Shown: one piece after another, positions 52,534 through 60,862 of the stretch | How the letters are laid out: each line of letters starts with the position of its first letter | Numbering within the stretch: the first letter of the stretch is position 1 | Source of the DNA: Scleromatobacter sp039920745 | GTDB lineage: Bacteria; Pseudomonadota; Gammaproteobacteria; Burkholderiales; Burkholderiaceae_C | DNA length: 64,000 nt | Direction of reading: 5' to 3' | NCBI GenBank assembly: GCA_039920745.1 | Contig: JBDSDD010000064.1 | Location: 1-64,000, forward strand | Translations under genes and position numbers: made by a program | The notes under the pieces: model-generated | Seen by the model: the letters and a program-made list of their open reading frames with translations, nothing else | What the model was told of the DNA's origin: nothing | The model's database searches: none

Positions 52534-53607
52534 TCAGGAGGCGCTGACGACGCGGTCCCGGCCGCTGTCCCTGGCCTGCTTCAACGCCGCCGTGGCGCGC
52601 TCCAGCAGCGCCTGCGGTGCCTCGCCGGACTGGCCTCCGGCCATGCCCATCGACAGCGTCACGGGCTCGGCTTCGCTTTGGTCCGGTCGGCGGATGCGCG
52701 CGCTACCGATGTGTGCGCGCACGCGTTGTGCGAGCGCAAGCGCGCCGGCGACGTCGAGCCCGGGCACCAACAGCGCGAACGCCTCGCCGCCCACGCGCGC
52801 CAGCGTCGCGTCCGCGGGCACCAGCGTGCGCAGGGCCTCGGCCACGGCCTTGAGCACCTGGTCGCCGAAGGCGTGTCCGTAGTCGTCGTTGATGCGCTGG
52901 AAATGATCGATGTCCGCCATCAGCAGCCACGGGCCGCTCTGGCCGGGCGCGGGTGGCGCGGCGGCCGTGAGGCAGGCCGCCAGGGCCTGGTCGAAGGCGC
53001 GGCGGTTGGACAGGCCCGTGAGCGAATCGAGCAGGGAATCCTCACGGGCGCGACGCACTTCTTCGCGCAGGCGGTCGATCTGGCGCCGACTGTCGGCCAG
53101 TCGCTGCTGCAGGCCGCCGATCTGGCTGCGCATCGTGCCGGTATCGGCGATCACCTCGGCGACGACGTCGGCCAGCTTGCGCGGAACCGGGCCGTTGCGC
53201 GCGACGCCGGAGCTGGCCGCAGCGTCATCCATACCCCCATCTGTATCGCCCCGGGACAGCGCGCCCGCCAGCTGGGCCAACGAGGCGCTGTAGCGGGCCG
53301 CATGGGCCCCTGCGGCGGCGGCCGATTCGCCGATGCTGCCGAGAACGCGCTGCATGTGGTCGACGACGCGCTGCGCGGTCTGCGGATCGACGTCGGCCAC
53401 GTGGCGCATGAACAGCGCCTGCGTGGCGAATTCGTCGAGTGCGCCTTCGCGCGCCAGGTGCTCGTCGATGGCGGCGCGCAGCGGCGGGTTGGTCTGGGCG
53501 ACGTAGTCGAACCAGATGGCGTAGCTCACGGGATGCAGGCCGGCCTGCTGGCGCGACATCCACGGCAAGGCTTGGCGCAGCAACTCGGTGCTGCGCTCGA
53601 TGCTCAT
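52534..53607 (-). CDS. GGDEF-domain protein with variant GGEAF motif
   Basis: This 357-residue protein has a helical N-terminal region (about 1-140), a coiled-coil-like stretch (GLQQRLADSRRQIDRLREEV, about 165-190) and a C-terminal GGDEF domain. DSLTGLSNRRAF (194-205) and MADIDHFQRINDDYGHAFGD are canonical. The active loop reads GGEAF (273-277), so the second acidic residue of GG(D/E)EF is Ala. No RxxD inhibitory site precedes it. Diguanylate cyclase activity is therefore doubtful though not excluded; it may be a GTP- or c-di-GMP-binding protein. ATG 53607 is preferred over an upstream TTG. No membrane helix is seen, so it is cytoplasmic. Confidence 0.85.
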   Translation of the reverse strand: MSIERSTELLRQALPWMSRQQAGLHPVSYAIWFDYVAQTNPPLRAAIDEHLAREGALDEFATQALFMRHVADVDPQTAQRVVDHMQRVLGSIGESAAAAGAHAARYSASLAQLAGALSRGDTDGGMDDAAASSGVARNGPVPRKLADVVAEVIADTGTMRSQIGGLQQRLADSRRQIDRLREEVRRAREDSLLDSLTGLSNRRAFDQALAACLTAAAPPAPGQSGPWLLMADIDHFQRINDDYGHAFGDQVLKAVAEALRTLVPADATLARVGGEAFALLVPGLDVAGALALAQRVRAHIGSARIRRPDQSEAEPVTLSMGMAGGQSGEAPQALLERATAALKQARDSGRDRVVSAS

Positions 53608-53794
53608 CTCGTATCTCAATCAGACCTCAACAACAACGGTGTTTATAAAGGGCCACCCTCGATTTCGATTTCGAAACGGGGCGTGCTCCTGTCGTGCATC
53701 TTGCCTGGGCGTCACAAGGCTACGTGACTTCCAACCCGCTCGGGAGGGATTTCGATTCGCGTCTCCGGACGGGCCGATGCGAAAGCGCGCAGGC

Positions 53795-53834
53795 AAAAAA
53801 AACCGGCACGGCGACTTGCGTCGCGGCGCCGGTT
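53795..53834 (-). terminator. Rho-independent terminator of the SWIB/H1-like gene
   Basis: On the minus strand a GC-rich stem (AACCGGCGCCGCGAC pairing with GTCGCCGTGCCGGTT, with one bulged position) is followed by a run of eight T. It lies 43 bases after the stop of the SWIB gene. The remaining space to the GGDEF gene has no supported frame. Confidence 0.82.
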
Positions 53835-53876
53835 CCAGAACATCTCGCTGACGGCCGCCAGGCGACCGATTGGCGA

Positions 53877-54296
53877 TCAGCTCAGGTGGCTGTTGATCAA
53901 CTTCGTCATCTCGAACATCGAGACTTGCGCCTTCTTGAAGATTTCCTTCAGCTTGGCGTCGGCGTTGATCATCGTGCGCTTGGCCTTGTCCTGCAGACCG
54001 TTCTTCTTGATGTACTCCCACACCTTCTTGGTGACTTCGGTGCGCGGGATCGGCGTGGCGCCGATCACGGCCGCCAGCGTCGCCGAAGGCGTCATCGCCT
54101 TCATGAACGCGGCGTTGGGGGTACGCTTCTTGGCCGGAGCGGCCTTCTTTGCAGGAGCAGCCGCCTTCTTGGCCGGTGCCGCCTTCTTCGCGGGAGCAGC
54201 GGCCTTCTTGGCCGGTGCCGCCTTCTTCGCGGGAGCAGCGGCCTTCTTTGCCGGTGCCTTCTTGGCCGGAGCGGCCTTCTTCGTTGCAGTTGCCAT
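53877..54296 (-). CDS. SWIB/MDM2-domain protein with histone H1-like Lys/Ala repeats
   Basis: This 139-residue basic protein has an N-terminal half made of AAPAKKA-type repeats (residues 6-57), like histone H1 tails, and a C-terminal SWIB/MDM2 domain (FMKAMTPSATLAAVIG; IPRTEVTKKVWEYIKKNGLQ; INADAKLKEIFKK; SMFEMTKLINSHL). Such fusions occur in Burkholderiales; SWIB domains also occur in chlamydial proteins and in eukaryotic chromatin remodellers. It should bind DNA through the basic tail and a protein or DNA partner through SWIB. It is monocistronic with its own terminator. The lysine-rich tail is a plausible methylation target of a SET enzyme such as the one at 18736-19230, by inference. Confidence 0.9.
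   Translation of the reverse strand: MATATKKAAPAKKAPAKKAAAPAKKAAPAKKAAAPAKKAAPAKKAAAPAKKAAPAKKRTPNAAFMKAMTPSATLAAVIGATPIPRTEVTKKVWEYIKKNGLQDKAKRTMINADAKLKEIFKKAQVSMFEMTKLINSHLS
54126..54242 (-). repeat. Three tandem 39-bp coding repeats in the SWIB/H1-like gene
   Basis: Three consecutive 39-base units encode AAAPAKKAAPAKK three times (residues 19-57). The nucleotide copies are nearly identical, indicating recent expansion or homogenisation, and their length keeps the frame, so copy number could vary between strains without breaking the gene. Confidence 0.85.
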
Positions 54297-54782
54297 GTTG
54301 ATTCTCTCCATCAAGAGGTTTTGATGCGCCAGGGCCTGGGTGAGCGTCGCATGAACTCTCTCATCTCTGCAGGCCTCAGCGACACGAATGGTACTGCCTC
54401 GCGCAGTGCGTGAGAAGCCACTTCACCTATGAAAATCATCAATCTCACGAGGGAAACGCATGTTTTTGTCTCGTGGAGGCGTCAATCGTCCCTGCAGAGC
54501 GGGAAATGACGCGTGATTCCGTATACCCCTGGCGGTATTTTGCATTTTGCCGCGAGTTGCCGCGAATAGCGCTGCGCGGGTCTGTCGGAGCGCATTCCGC
54601 GCCGCAAGCGCAGGTGCGCACTCGGGTTGTCCCGCAGGCGGCGCGTCGCGGGCACGCTGCCTGCGGGTCTTGTCGTCCCGTGAAATCCGGCGCCGACGCG
54701 CGTCGCGCTTGCGCCAGTGGGTGTCGCATGGCGCGCGCTTGCCTCACAATCGGACGCAGATACCAACCAACGCTTGTCCGTC
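54297..54782. other. Intergenic region between SWIB/H1-like gene and the small membrane protein gene
   Basis: These 486 bases hold the upstream regions of two divergent genes. The part at about 54410-54560 is less GC-rich than the surroundings and likely carries the SWIB promoter. I find no supported reading frame, RNA gene or clear promoter pair. Confidence 0.4.
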
Positions 54783-55133
54783 ATGAAACTCATCGTCCGC
54801 TGGCTGCTGCTGGCAGCCGCGCTGCTGCTGGTGGCGCATCTGTCGCCCGGCGTCACCGTCAGCAGCTTCGGCTACGCGCTGATCGCCGCGCTCGTGCTGG
54901 GCCTGCTCAACACGCTGGTGCGGCCGCTGCTGGTGCTGCTCACGCTGCCCGTGACGGTGCTGACGCTGGGGCTGTTCCTGTTCGTGATCAACGCGCTGAT
55001 GTTCTGGTCGGCGGCCGTCCTGCTGGACGGTTTCCACGTCGACGGTTTCCTGTCGGCGCTGATCGGCTCGCTGATCTACAGCGTCGCGTCGACCATCATC
55101 GACGTCGCCATCGAGCACCTGTTCGAGGAATGA
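54783..55133 (+). CDS. Phage-holin-4/YvlD-family small membrane protein
   Basis: This 116-residue protein has four transmembrane helices (WLLLAAALLLVAHL; ALIAALVLGLLNTLV; LLTLPVTVLTLGLFLFVIN; FLSALIGSLIYSVASTI). The block NTLVRPLLVLLTLPVTVLTLG is the signature of the YvlD family (phage_holin_4_2), small inner-membrane proteins of unknown function that are not true phage holins. It is convergent with the M48 protease gene, separated by paired hairpins. Confidence 0.88.
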   Translation: MKLIVRWLLLAAALLLVAHLSPGVTVSSFGYALIAALVLGLLNTLVRPLLVLLTLPVTVLTLGLFLFVINALMFWSAAVLLDGFHVDGFLSALIGSLIYSVASTIIDVAIEHLFEE

Positions 55134-55177
55134 GGCCGGCGCGCGCCGGCCGCTGACGCCCGCTCCCGCGGCGTCAG
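55134..55177. terminator. Two adjacent palindromes between convergent genes
   Basis: A perfect 18-base palindrome (ggccggcgc/gcgccggcc, 55134-55151) is followed directly by a stem ctgacgcc/ggcgtcag (55153-55160 and 55170-55177). The second overlaps the M48 stop codon. There is no T-run, so they may act as transcript ends or barriers rather than classic terminators. Confidence 0.45.
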
Positions 55178-56877
55178 TTGCCCTCGAAGCTGCCGCGCTG
55201 GTTCTTCATCAGCTCGCGCCGTATCGTCTCGAGTTCGCGCAGCCGCGAATCGATGATCGAGGCCTCGACGAAATCGAGCTTGCCGGAGCGCGTCAGCTTC
55301 TGTCCGGCGCGCATGCGGTCGATCGCACCGATCAGGTCGCCTTGCGCGGCATGCGCCTCGGCTTCGGCACGGATCGCGCGCAGCTTCTGCCCCAGCGGTT
55401 CGGCACATTGCGACAACAAGGTCCAGGCAAAGACGTCGCGCGGATGTTCGGCCACCCACGTCTGCAGCGTTTCCACCGCTTGCTGCAGCGCAGCGCCGGC
55501 GCTCGGGTCGCGCGACGCGGCGCGCGCGATCGCGGCCTCGGCCCGCGCCATCATGGCGGGGCGCGAGCGTTCGTTGCCAAGCGCGGCGACGGCCGCCGCG
55601 ATGTCCGCTCCGTTGCGCTTGCCGACCGCGTCCTGCACGCGCAGCAACGCGAAATCGCGCGCCACCTCGGGTTCGATCGGGTACAGCCTCGGCCTGACGG
55701 TGACCGCCGCCGGCGCATTCGGCGGGATGCCGGCGGTACCGGTCGCTTCGCGCGGGGCACCGGTCGCCACGGTCTCGGTATCGCGATCCTGTTGCACCAC
55801 GGCGGCGGCGTGCTGCGTCATCACGCCCTGCGCCGTCGCGATCATCGCCTCGGCGGACGTGAAGTCGCGCAGCTCGATCGACGCCAGCGCCCCGCCATAC
55901 AGCGTGCCCAGGCGCTCTGCGTCGTTGAGCGGCACGTTCAGGCGCGCCTGGTTCTGCATGCGGCGCAACGCGACGTCGGAGGTGTCCATCAGCGCGCGGG
56001 CCCGCGTGCGCATCAGAGAATGCTCGGTGATGTGGCTCCTGGCCGGATCCTGGGGCGCGCCCACATGCGCGCGCAGCCGCGCCGCCGCGATGCGCTCGAT
56101 CGTCAACGGGTGCGAACGCAGCCATGGGTACTGGTTGCTGTCGTTGAGCCGGCTGACGTCCTCCAGCCGCCCGAACATGTCGGCCATCCCCGACGGGGAA
56201 AAGCCGGCGTCGGTCATCACCTCCTGGCCGAAGGTATCGGCCTCGGTCTCCATCTGGCGCGAGAACGTCAGCTGGCCGGTGGCCATCGCGGCCTGGCCGC
56301 TGGTCAGCACCGCCATCGGCACGTCGGTGTTGCGTGCCTTGGCCGACATGATCAGGCCGATCACCATCGCCGCCATCGTCACCATGCTCTGGTGCTGGTT
56401 GGCCACCATGCTGCGCGCGATGTGGCGTTGCGTGATGTGCGAGAGCTCGTGGCCCAGTACGGACGCCATTTCGTCGCGCGTGCCGGCCTGCGCGATCAGG
56501 CCCAGGTTCACGCCCATGTAGCCGCCGGGCAGCGCAAAGGCGTTGAACTCGGGGTCGTTGACGAGGAACGGCTCCCACGCCAGCTTCTCTTCCTGCTCCG
56601 GGCTGATGTTGCCGCGCCGCAGCGCCGCATCGTGCAGCGGCACGAAGAGCGACATCAGGTACTGGTAGAGCACCGGGTCGTCGATGACGGCCGGGTCCGG
56701 ACGGATCTGCCGCATGATCGCCTCGCCCAGCTTGCGCTCGTCATCGATGCTGAACTGATCGGCCTCGGCTTCGCCCAGCGCCGGCAGGTTCAACTGGGCA
56801 GCAGGCGACGCCGGCACGATGAACAGGTTCAGCGCAAGGCACGCGGCGGCGGCAAGAGGGGCGAGTTTCGGGCGCAA
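55174..56877 (-). CDS. BepA-like M48 family periplasmic metalloprotease with TPR-like C-terminus
   Basis: This 567-residue protein has a signal peptide (LAPLAAAACLALNLFIVPASPA), an M48 zinc-protease domain and a helical C-terminal region. The zinc site is GHELSHITQRH (HExxH at about 142-146) with the third ligand in METEADTFGQEVM. FNAFALPGGYMGVNLGLI is the family block before the site. BepA (YfgC) assists assembly and degradation of outer-membrane proteins such as LptD. The second half has TPR-like helices (LNDAERLGTLYGGALASIELRDF) and a variable loop. It is divergent from moaC. Confidence 0.9.
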   Translation of the reverse strand: MRPKLAPLAAAACLALNLFIVPASPAAQLNLPALGEAEADQFSIDDERKLGEAIMRQIRPDPAVIDDPVLYQYLMSLFVPLHDAALRRGNISPEQEEKLAWEPFLVNDPEFNAFALPGGYMGVNLGLIAQAGTRDEMASVLGHELSHITQRHIARSMVANQHQSMVTMAAMVIGLIMSAKARNTDVPMAVLTSGQAAMATGQLTFSRQMETEADTFGQEVMTDAGFSPSGMADMFGRLEDVSRLNDSNQYPWLRSHPLTIERIAAARLRAHVGAPQDPARSHITEHSLMRTRARALMDTSDVALRRMQNQARLNVPLNDAERLGTLYGGALASIELRDFTSAEAMIATAQGVMTQHAAAVVQQDRDTETVATGAPREATGTAGIPPNAPAAVTVRPRLYPIEPEVARDFALLRVQDAVGKRNGADIAAAVAALGNERSRPAMMARAEAAIARAASRDPSAGAALQQAVETLQTWVAEHPRDVFAWTLLSQCAEPLGQKLRAIRAEAEAHAAQGDLIGAIDRMRAGQKLTRSGKLDFVEASIIDSRLRELETIRRELMKNQRGSFEGN

Positions 56878-56911
56878 GTGGGATGCTTTCCTGTCCGGTC
56901 GGATCGGTGCT

Positions 56912-56938
56912 TTGGCGACGGCACGCGTTCGCTATGAT
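56912..56938 (+). promoter_or_regulatory. Possible sigma-70-type promoter upstream of moaC
   Basis: A TATGAT box (56933-56938) lies about 90 bases before the moaC start, with a weak TTGGCG (56912-56917) upstream at a short 15-base spacing. The -10 match is good and the -35 poor, so this is a tentative call. Confidence 0.35.
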
Positions 56939-57028
56939 GACACCGCCATGTATCGGCCGTGTAGCGCCCGCCCGCGGCGGGCGTCCGCGGCCACCGACGT
57001 CGGATCACCGCCGACCCTCCAAGGTTCC

Positions 57029-57535
57029 ATGAACGACTCGACCGACCCCGCCGCCGCCGCCGGCCTGACGCACTTCGACGCGCACGGCCAAGCCCACATG
57101 GTGGACGTCGGCGGCAAGCCCGAGACCCGCCGCGTCGCCCGCGCCGCCGGCTCGATCCGCATGCAACCGGCGACGCTCGCCGCGATCACCGCCGGCAACG
57201 CGAAGAAGGGTGACGTGCTGGGCGTCGCGCGCATCGCCGCCATCCAGGCCGCCAAGCGCACCGCGGAGCTGATCCCGCTATGCCACCCGCTGCCGCTGAC
57301 GCACGTGCAGGTGGAGTTCGTGATCGACGCGGCCGCCAGCGCCGTGCACTGCAACGTGCAGTGCGAAACCCTCGGCCGCACCGGCGTCGAGATGGAGGCC
57401 CTCACGGCCGTCCAGATCGGCCTGCTGACCGTCTACGACATGGTCAAGGCGATCGACCGGGGGATGGTGATGGGGGACATCCGGGTGCTGGAGAAGCACG
57501 GCGGCAAGTCGGGGTCGTGGACGACGTCATCCTGA
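57029..57535 (+). CDS. moaC: Cyclic pyranopterin monophosphate synthase
   Basis: This 168-residue enzyme works with MoaA to turn GTP into cyclic pyranopterin monophosphate, the first intermediate of molybdenum cofactor. Family blocks are HMVDVGGKPETRRVARA, AKKGDVLGVARIAAIQAAKR, TAELIPLCHPLPLTHV, GVEMEALTAV and LTVYDMVKAIDRGM, with the closing KHGGKSGSW. Length is standard. Other moa genes are not in the window. It is divergent from the M48 protease gene and convergent with a hypothetical gene. Confidence 0.96.
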   Translation: MNDSTDPAAAAGLTHFDAHGQAHMVDVGGKPETRRVARAAGSIRMQPATLAAITAGNAKKGDVLGVARIAAIQAAKRTAELIPLCHPLPLTHVQVEFVIDAAASAVHCNVQCETLGRTGVEMEALTAVQIGLLTVYDMVKAIDRGMVMGDIRVLEKHGGKSGSWTTSS

Positions 57536-57588
57536 GGTCGCGCGACCAGCGCTGCCGTGCCGCCACGATTCCAGGGCCCAGTGCGGCC

Positions 57589-58188
57589 TCAGTTCAAGCG
57601 ATTGAGTATTCGCGACAAGCGTTGCAAGGCGCGCTCCAGCACATGCCCAGCGGCCAGCACGAAGGCGGCGCTGGCTAGCCGCATCGAGGCAGCGATGACG
57701 CCTGACGGCGAAAAGCTGCGGACGGACTTGAGGACATCGATTTGCATCAGGCAGCGATGGAGTCTCAGCATAAGAGTCCTCGAATACTGATCGGGTCGTT
57801 GGAAATCACCCGACTCCACGCAGGCCAGGATCGGCGCCAGGGGATATCCGCGCATGCGCACGTAATTCGCCGGGTAGGAGGATATGACGCGCAACGGCCT
57901 GGGATCAGCGTCAATCTGGGCGGCCGACATGTCCAGCACCTCCCTGCCGCGCCAGCCGAGCGCCCAATGCTCCCGGAACGATGGGTCGTTCGTCACTTCC
58001 CAGCGGAGGAACTCCAGTTGGTGCTCCAGTCCGAGTGCGCGGCCCTCCAAGGCCAGCAGGATGGTGGCATGCAAGCATCTGCCGTGTGACTCGGCCCGAG
58101 AGTCCAGGCAATTTTCCAGAGCAAATCGAATCAGTCTCGCTGGAGGCTCGAATCCTGGTTCGACCGGCAATGGCTCAATTGCAAACAT
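57589..58188 (-). CDS. Hypothetical protein, possible Cys/His hydrolase fold
   Basis: This 199-residue protein has no signal peptide. I do not recognise it with confidence. A Cys in HGRCLHATILLALEGRALGL followed about 30 residues later by EHWALGWRGREVLDMSAAQ has the spacing of a transglutaminase-like or papain-like C-H-D set (H in EHW, D in VLD), which is only a weak resemblance. The C-terminal part (MRLASAAFVLAAGHVLERAL) is helical. Base composition is slightly less GC-rich than the neighbours, so lateral origin is possible. It lies between moaC and the pglL terminator. Confidence 0.55.
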   Translation of the reverse strand: MFAIEPLPVEPGFEPPARLIRFALENCLDSRAESHGRCLHATILLALEGRALGLEHQLEFLRWEVTNDPSFREHWALGWRGREVLDMSAAQIDADPRPLRVISSYPANYVRMRGYPLAPILACVESGDFQRPDQYSRTLMLRLHRCLMQIDVLKSVRSFSPSGVIAASMRLASAAFVLAAGHVLERALQRLSRILNRLN

Positions 58189-58466
58189 TGTTCATTCGAC
58201 GTTGGACGGTTTCGGCGCGCGGTCCACGAACTCGACGTGCAGATGAGAAGGTTGCTAAGCCGCTTGTCGCGTCGCTGGGCGGTAGACCTTTCAGTGACCT
58301 GAAGCACTGGATCTTAGCCAAGCCTGGCGAAACCTGCTGTCTTTCGTACCGGGACGACGTCGGGCATGCGCACTTGTGCGCACGATCCGAGCCTGCGAGC
58401 GGGCAGCGTCAAGTCCATGCGCCGGCATGCTCGAACGATCCGGCATGCCGGGCCAAGCCCCATTGA
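58189..58466. other. Intergenic region between the hypothetical gene and the PglL-like gene
   Basis: About 280 bases upstream of the leftward hypothetical gene. The composition is mixed and includes a few direct short repeats. No frame, RNA or clear promoter was supported. Confidence 0.35.
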
Positions 58467-58491
58467 AAAGGCCCGCATCGCGCGGGCCTTT
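58467..58491 (-). terminator. Rho-independent terminator of the PglL-like gene
   Basis: aaaggcccgc (58467-58476) pairs perfectly with gcgggccttt (58482-58491) around a 5-base loop. On the minus strand the stem ends in T bases. It lies 6 bases after the stop of the ligase gene. Confidence 0.8.
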
Positions 58492-58496
58492 GTCGT

Positions 58497-60308
58497 TCAG
58501 CGGAAGTCTCGCCAGGTGAGCCCAGTCGGCTCGGGCTGGCACTGGAACGGCTTCGGCGTGACGCTCGCATTGGCGCAGGGTGCGAAGAACTCCTCGGTGT
58601 CTGTCTTGTCGAATTCCTTCAGGCGCGCGACGAGGTAGCGTGCGCGGTCGGTCTGGCCGCTCTCGGACAACGCGTTGGCCCAGGCCATCATCAGGCGGCT
58701 GTCCAGCAGCGAGTGCGTGGAGCGCTCGAGCGCTCCCAGCGCAAGGGACGCCGGCTCCGCGGTGGTGGCGGCGGCGTAGTCCGCGTGGTGCGCGAAGAAC
58801 GGGCTGGTCTGGCCGGCCTGGATGCGCTCCTTGAGCGGCGCGAGGCCCTCGTCGTCGAGAAAGATCGTGGAGACGCGCCAGTAGTCCCAGGTCGACAGCA
58901 GCGCCACCGCCACCATCGCGCCGCCGAACCAGCGCAGGGCCGCGCCCTCGCTGCTCAGGCGGATCAGCTTGCCTGGATCGACCGGGCGGCCGCCGCCGAC
59001 ACCGCTCAGCGCGGGCTCGGCCGCGGGCCTGGGCGCCGGTCCGCAGCCCAGCGTGAAACCCCAGGCCCAGGCCGCGGGCAACAGGAAATACGCGTACCAG
59101 AGCGGATATTCGTCGAGGCTGTGAATGGCGATCATCAGGATCATCACCCAGGCGGCGCGCGCGCCGTGGCCAGCCTCGCCTTGCGTCGCCCATGCACGCA
59201 GCAGGCCCTGGGCCAACGCCCAGACCATCAGGCCCAGCACCAGCGCCGCCAGCGGGATCCCGAGCTCGACGACGAGTTGCAGCGGCAGGTCGTGCGTGTG
59301 ATCGAAGAACGCGGTGGGCCGGTGCGGGAACGGCGTCAACGTCCACGCGAAGTTGAACTCACCCCAGCCCACGCCCAGCAGCGGCTGCTGGCGCACCATC
59401 TCGATGGCGTTCTTCCAGATCGCGAAGTGCGAGCTGTCGCCGTCGGAGGCGCGGGTGGCGGTGCCGATCGCCGCGTGCGGCAGGAACGAGGCATGCGTGC
59501 TCAGCCATTGCCAGGCATGGATGCCCAGCGGGAACAGGATGGAGGCCACGAGCGCCGCGCGCGTGCTGCGCGAAAGGCGCGTGTCGCACAGGCCCCAGAG
59601 CACCAGCACGCCCGTGCCCCCATACAAGCCGGTCCGCGAACCGCTGAGCACGACGGCCGCCATGATCAGCGCCCCGATCGCCAGGCCCAGCCAGCGCGGC
59701 ACGCGACGCCATTCGACCAGCGGCACCAGCGTGATCACCGACCACACCAACAGGCTCGCGAGATGATTGGGCTGGCGCAGGTTGCCCACGGCGCGACCGG
59801 GCAGGCCGGACTGCGCGATGACCTGGCCCTCGGCGAAGTGGGTGATGCCCGGGGCATAGACCTGGATGATCGAGATCAACGCGCTCAGCACGCCCACGCT
59901 GACCATGCCGATCGCGAACGGCGCGAACGCCTGCAGGCCGTCCTGGTCGCCGCCCTGTGCGACGCGCGAGGCGAGCGCCGCGACGAAGCAGGCCGTCACC
60001 AGCAGCAGCAGCGGCGGCAGCGCGAGCGACGTCGGCAGCGAGCCGATCGTCCATGAGCCGAGGATCGCGGCGCAGACCAGCGCCAGCGCCACCACCAGCA
60101 CCGTGACGGCGCCGCGGCGCGCGCCGGCTGGCGGGGTCGGATTGCCCACCAGCATGCACAAGCCCCAGCCCAGCAGGCACAGCAGTTCGTTGAGCTGGGT
60201 TGCGGACGGCGTCCGGTTGTAAGCCAGCAGTGGCGGAAAAATCAGCGCGAACGCGTAGACGAACACGCGGAGATCGGAGCGGTCGCTGGCAAAGGATTGA
60301 CTGGTCAT
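58497..60308 (-). CDS. pglL: PglL-type O-oligosaccharyltransferase / Wzy_C-family O-antigen ligase-like protein
   Basis: This 603-residue membrane protein has about twelve transmembrane helices and the PglL/Wzy_C architecture. The N-terminal PglL_A-like part has ALIFPPLLAYNRTPSATQLNE; the central Wzy_C part has GNLRQPNHLASLLVWSVITL, VVLSGSRTGLYGG and LLGVGWGEFNFAW, with FFDHTHDLPLQLVVELGIPL and IHSLDEYPLWYAYFLLPAAW. It ends in a soluble C-terminal domain. PglL enzymes transfer lipid-linked glycans to Ser/Thr of pilin and other exported proteins. No pilin gene adjoins it, so an O-antigen or polysaccharide ligase role is possible. ATG 60308 gives the usual start; the frame is open further upstream, but without family similarity. 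Confidence 0.85.
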   Translation of the reverse strand: MTSQSFASDRSDLRVFVYAFALIFPPLLAYNRTPSATQLNELLCLLGWGLCMLVGNPTPPAGARRGAVTVLVVALALVCAAILGSWTIGSLPTSLALPPLLLLVTACFVAALASRVAQGGDQDGLQAFAPFAIGMVSVGVLSALISIIQVYAPGITHFAEGQVIAQSGLPGRAVGNLRQPNHLASLLVWSVITLVPLVEWRRVPRWLGLAIGALIMAAVVLSGSRTGLYGGTGVLVLWGLCDTRLSRSTRAALVASILFPLGIHAWQWLSTHASFLPHAAIGTATRASDGDSSHFAIWKNAIEMVRQQPLLGVGWGEFNFAWTLTPFPHRPTAFFDHTHDLPLQLVVELGIPLAALVLGLMVWALAQGLLRAWATQGEAGHGARAAWVMILMIAIHSLDEYPLWYAYFLLPAAWAWGFTLGCGPAPRPAAEPALSGVGGGRPVDPGKLIRLSSEGAALRWFGGAMVAVALLSTWDYWRVSTIFLDDEGLAPLKERIQAGQTSPFFAHHADYAAATTAEPASLALGALERSTHSLLDSRLMMAWANALSESGQTDRARYLVARLKEFDKTDTEEFFAPCANASVTPKPFQCQPEPTGLTWRDFR

Positions 60309-60844
60309 TGCGGCAAAGGAAGTGAGGCCGGCGGACAGTGGCCGGCTTGCGCGACGCGCCAGGGCGCGGGCGGTGCACAGGGTAACGCGATTCCGGGGCA
60401 CCCGCGGGCGCGCGGCGCCGCGAGGCTTCCGGTTGCCTGAAATCGCGCACGATACGGGATGCCCGGGCACCTGGCATCGGAAGGGCGCGCCGGATGCGTT
60501 AGGGCAGCGGCATCGACAAGACAGTTGGCAAGAGCAGCGTGGCGACGTTTCGGTAGCAACCCACGCCGAGACGGCGATCACTACCACCATCAAGACCAGC
60601 GCCTGCCAGGCGCGCAGAGGCGCAGCCGCGCCGGACTCCGGCGCCTCGACTTGCACCGTCGCCAACTTGGCGGCCGTACCGAAGGCGACGATATCTAGCA
60701 CGCCGATGTCCGGAATCGATGGTAGACCGTCCGCGAGAATGGGGCCTTCGCAGCCGGCCAAGGCCAGGACGAAAACGGCCAGCAACTGGTTGCGCATCGT
60801 CACGATAGGTGGGCCGCCCATGTTCAGCAACTGGACTCCGGCGA
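60309..60844 (-). other. Region between the PglL-like gene and IS element, with remnant of an interrupted coding region
   Basis: The minus strand is open from the element edge into the ligase gene. From ATG 60797 it reads a lipoprotein-like start (MRNQLLAVFVLALAGCEGP, lipobox LAGC) and later a hydrophobic stretch (WQALVLMVVVIAVSAWV) with coding-like codon bias, then degenerates into Cys/Arg-rich sequence before the ligase ATG. Joining across the IS with one TA removed keeps the frame from ATG 62154. A gene may have been split here by the insertion; its identity is unknown. Confidence 0.4.
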
Positions 60845-60862
60845 TAGGGAAGGTCTGAACAG
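60845..60862. repeat. Left terminal inverted repeat of the IS5-family element
   Basis: tagggaaggtctgaacag here is the exact reverse complement of 62015-62032. The flanking TA on both sides is the apparent target-site duplication, so the mobile unit itself is GGGAAGG...CCTTCCC. Confidence 0.9.

Noticed and set aside
54110..54290. Regular repeats that could suggest a CRISPR array
   Set aside because: The 39-base units are adjacent without unique spacers and lie in frame inside the H1-like coding sequence.
54783..55133. A phage holin indicating a prophage
   Set aside because: The family name is historical; the YvlD-type sequence is chromosomal and no lysis or phage genes are near.
60526..60844. 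A remnant of an exosortase-like gene (Cys in AGCEGP after NQLLAVFVL)
   Set aside because: The local pattern is suggestive, but the conserved Arg and His helices of exosortases do not follow, so a lipoprotein start or unknown gene is as likely.
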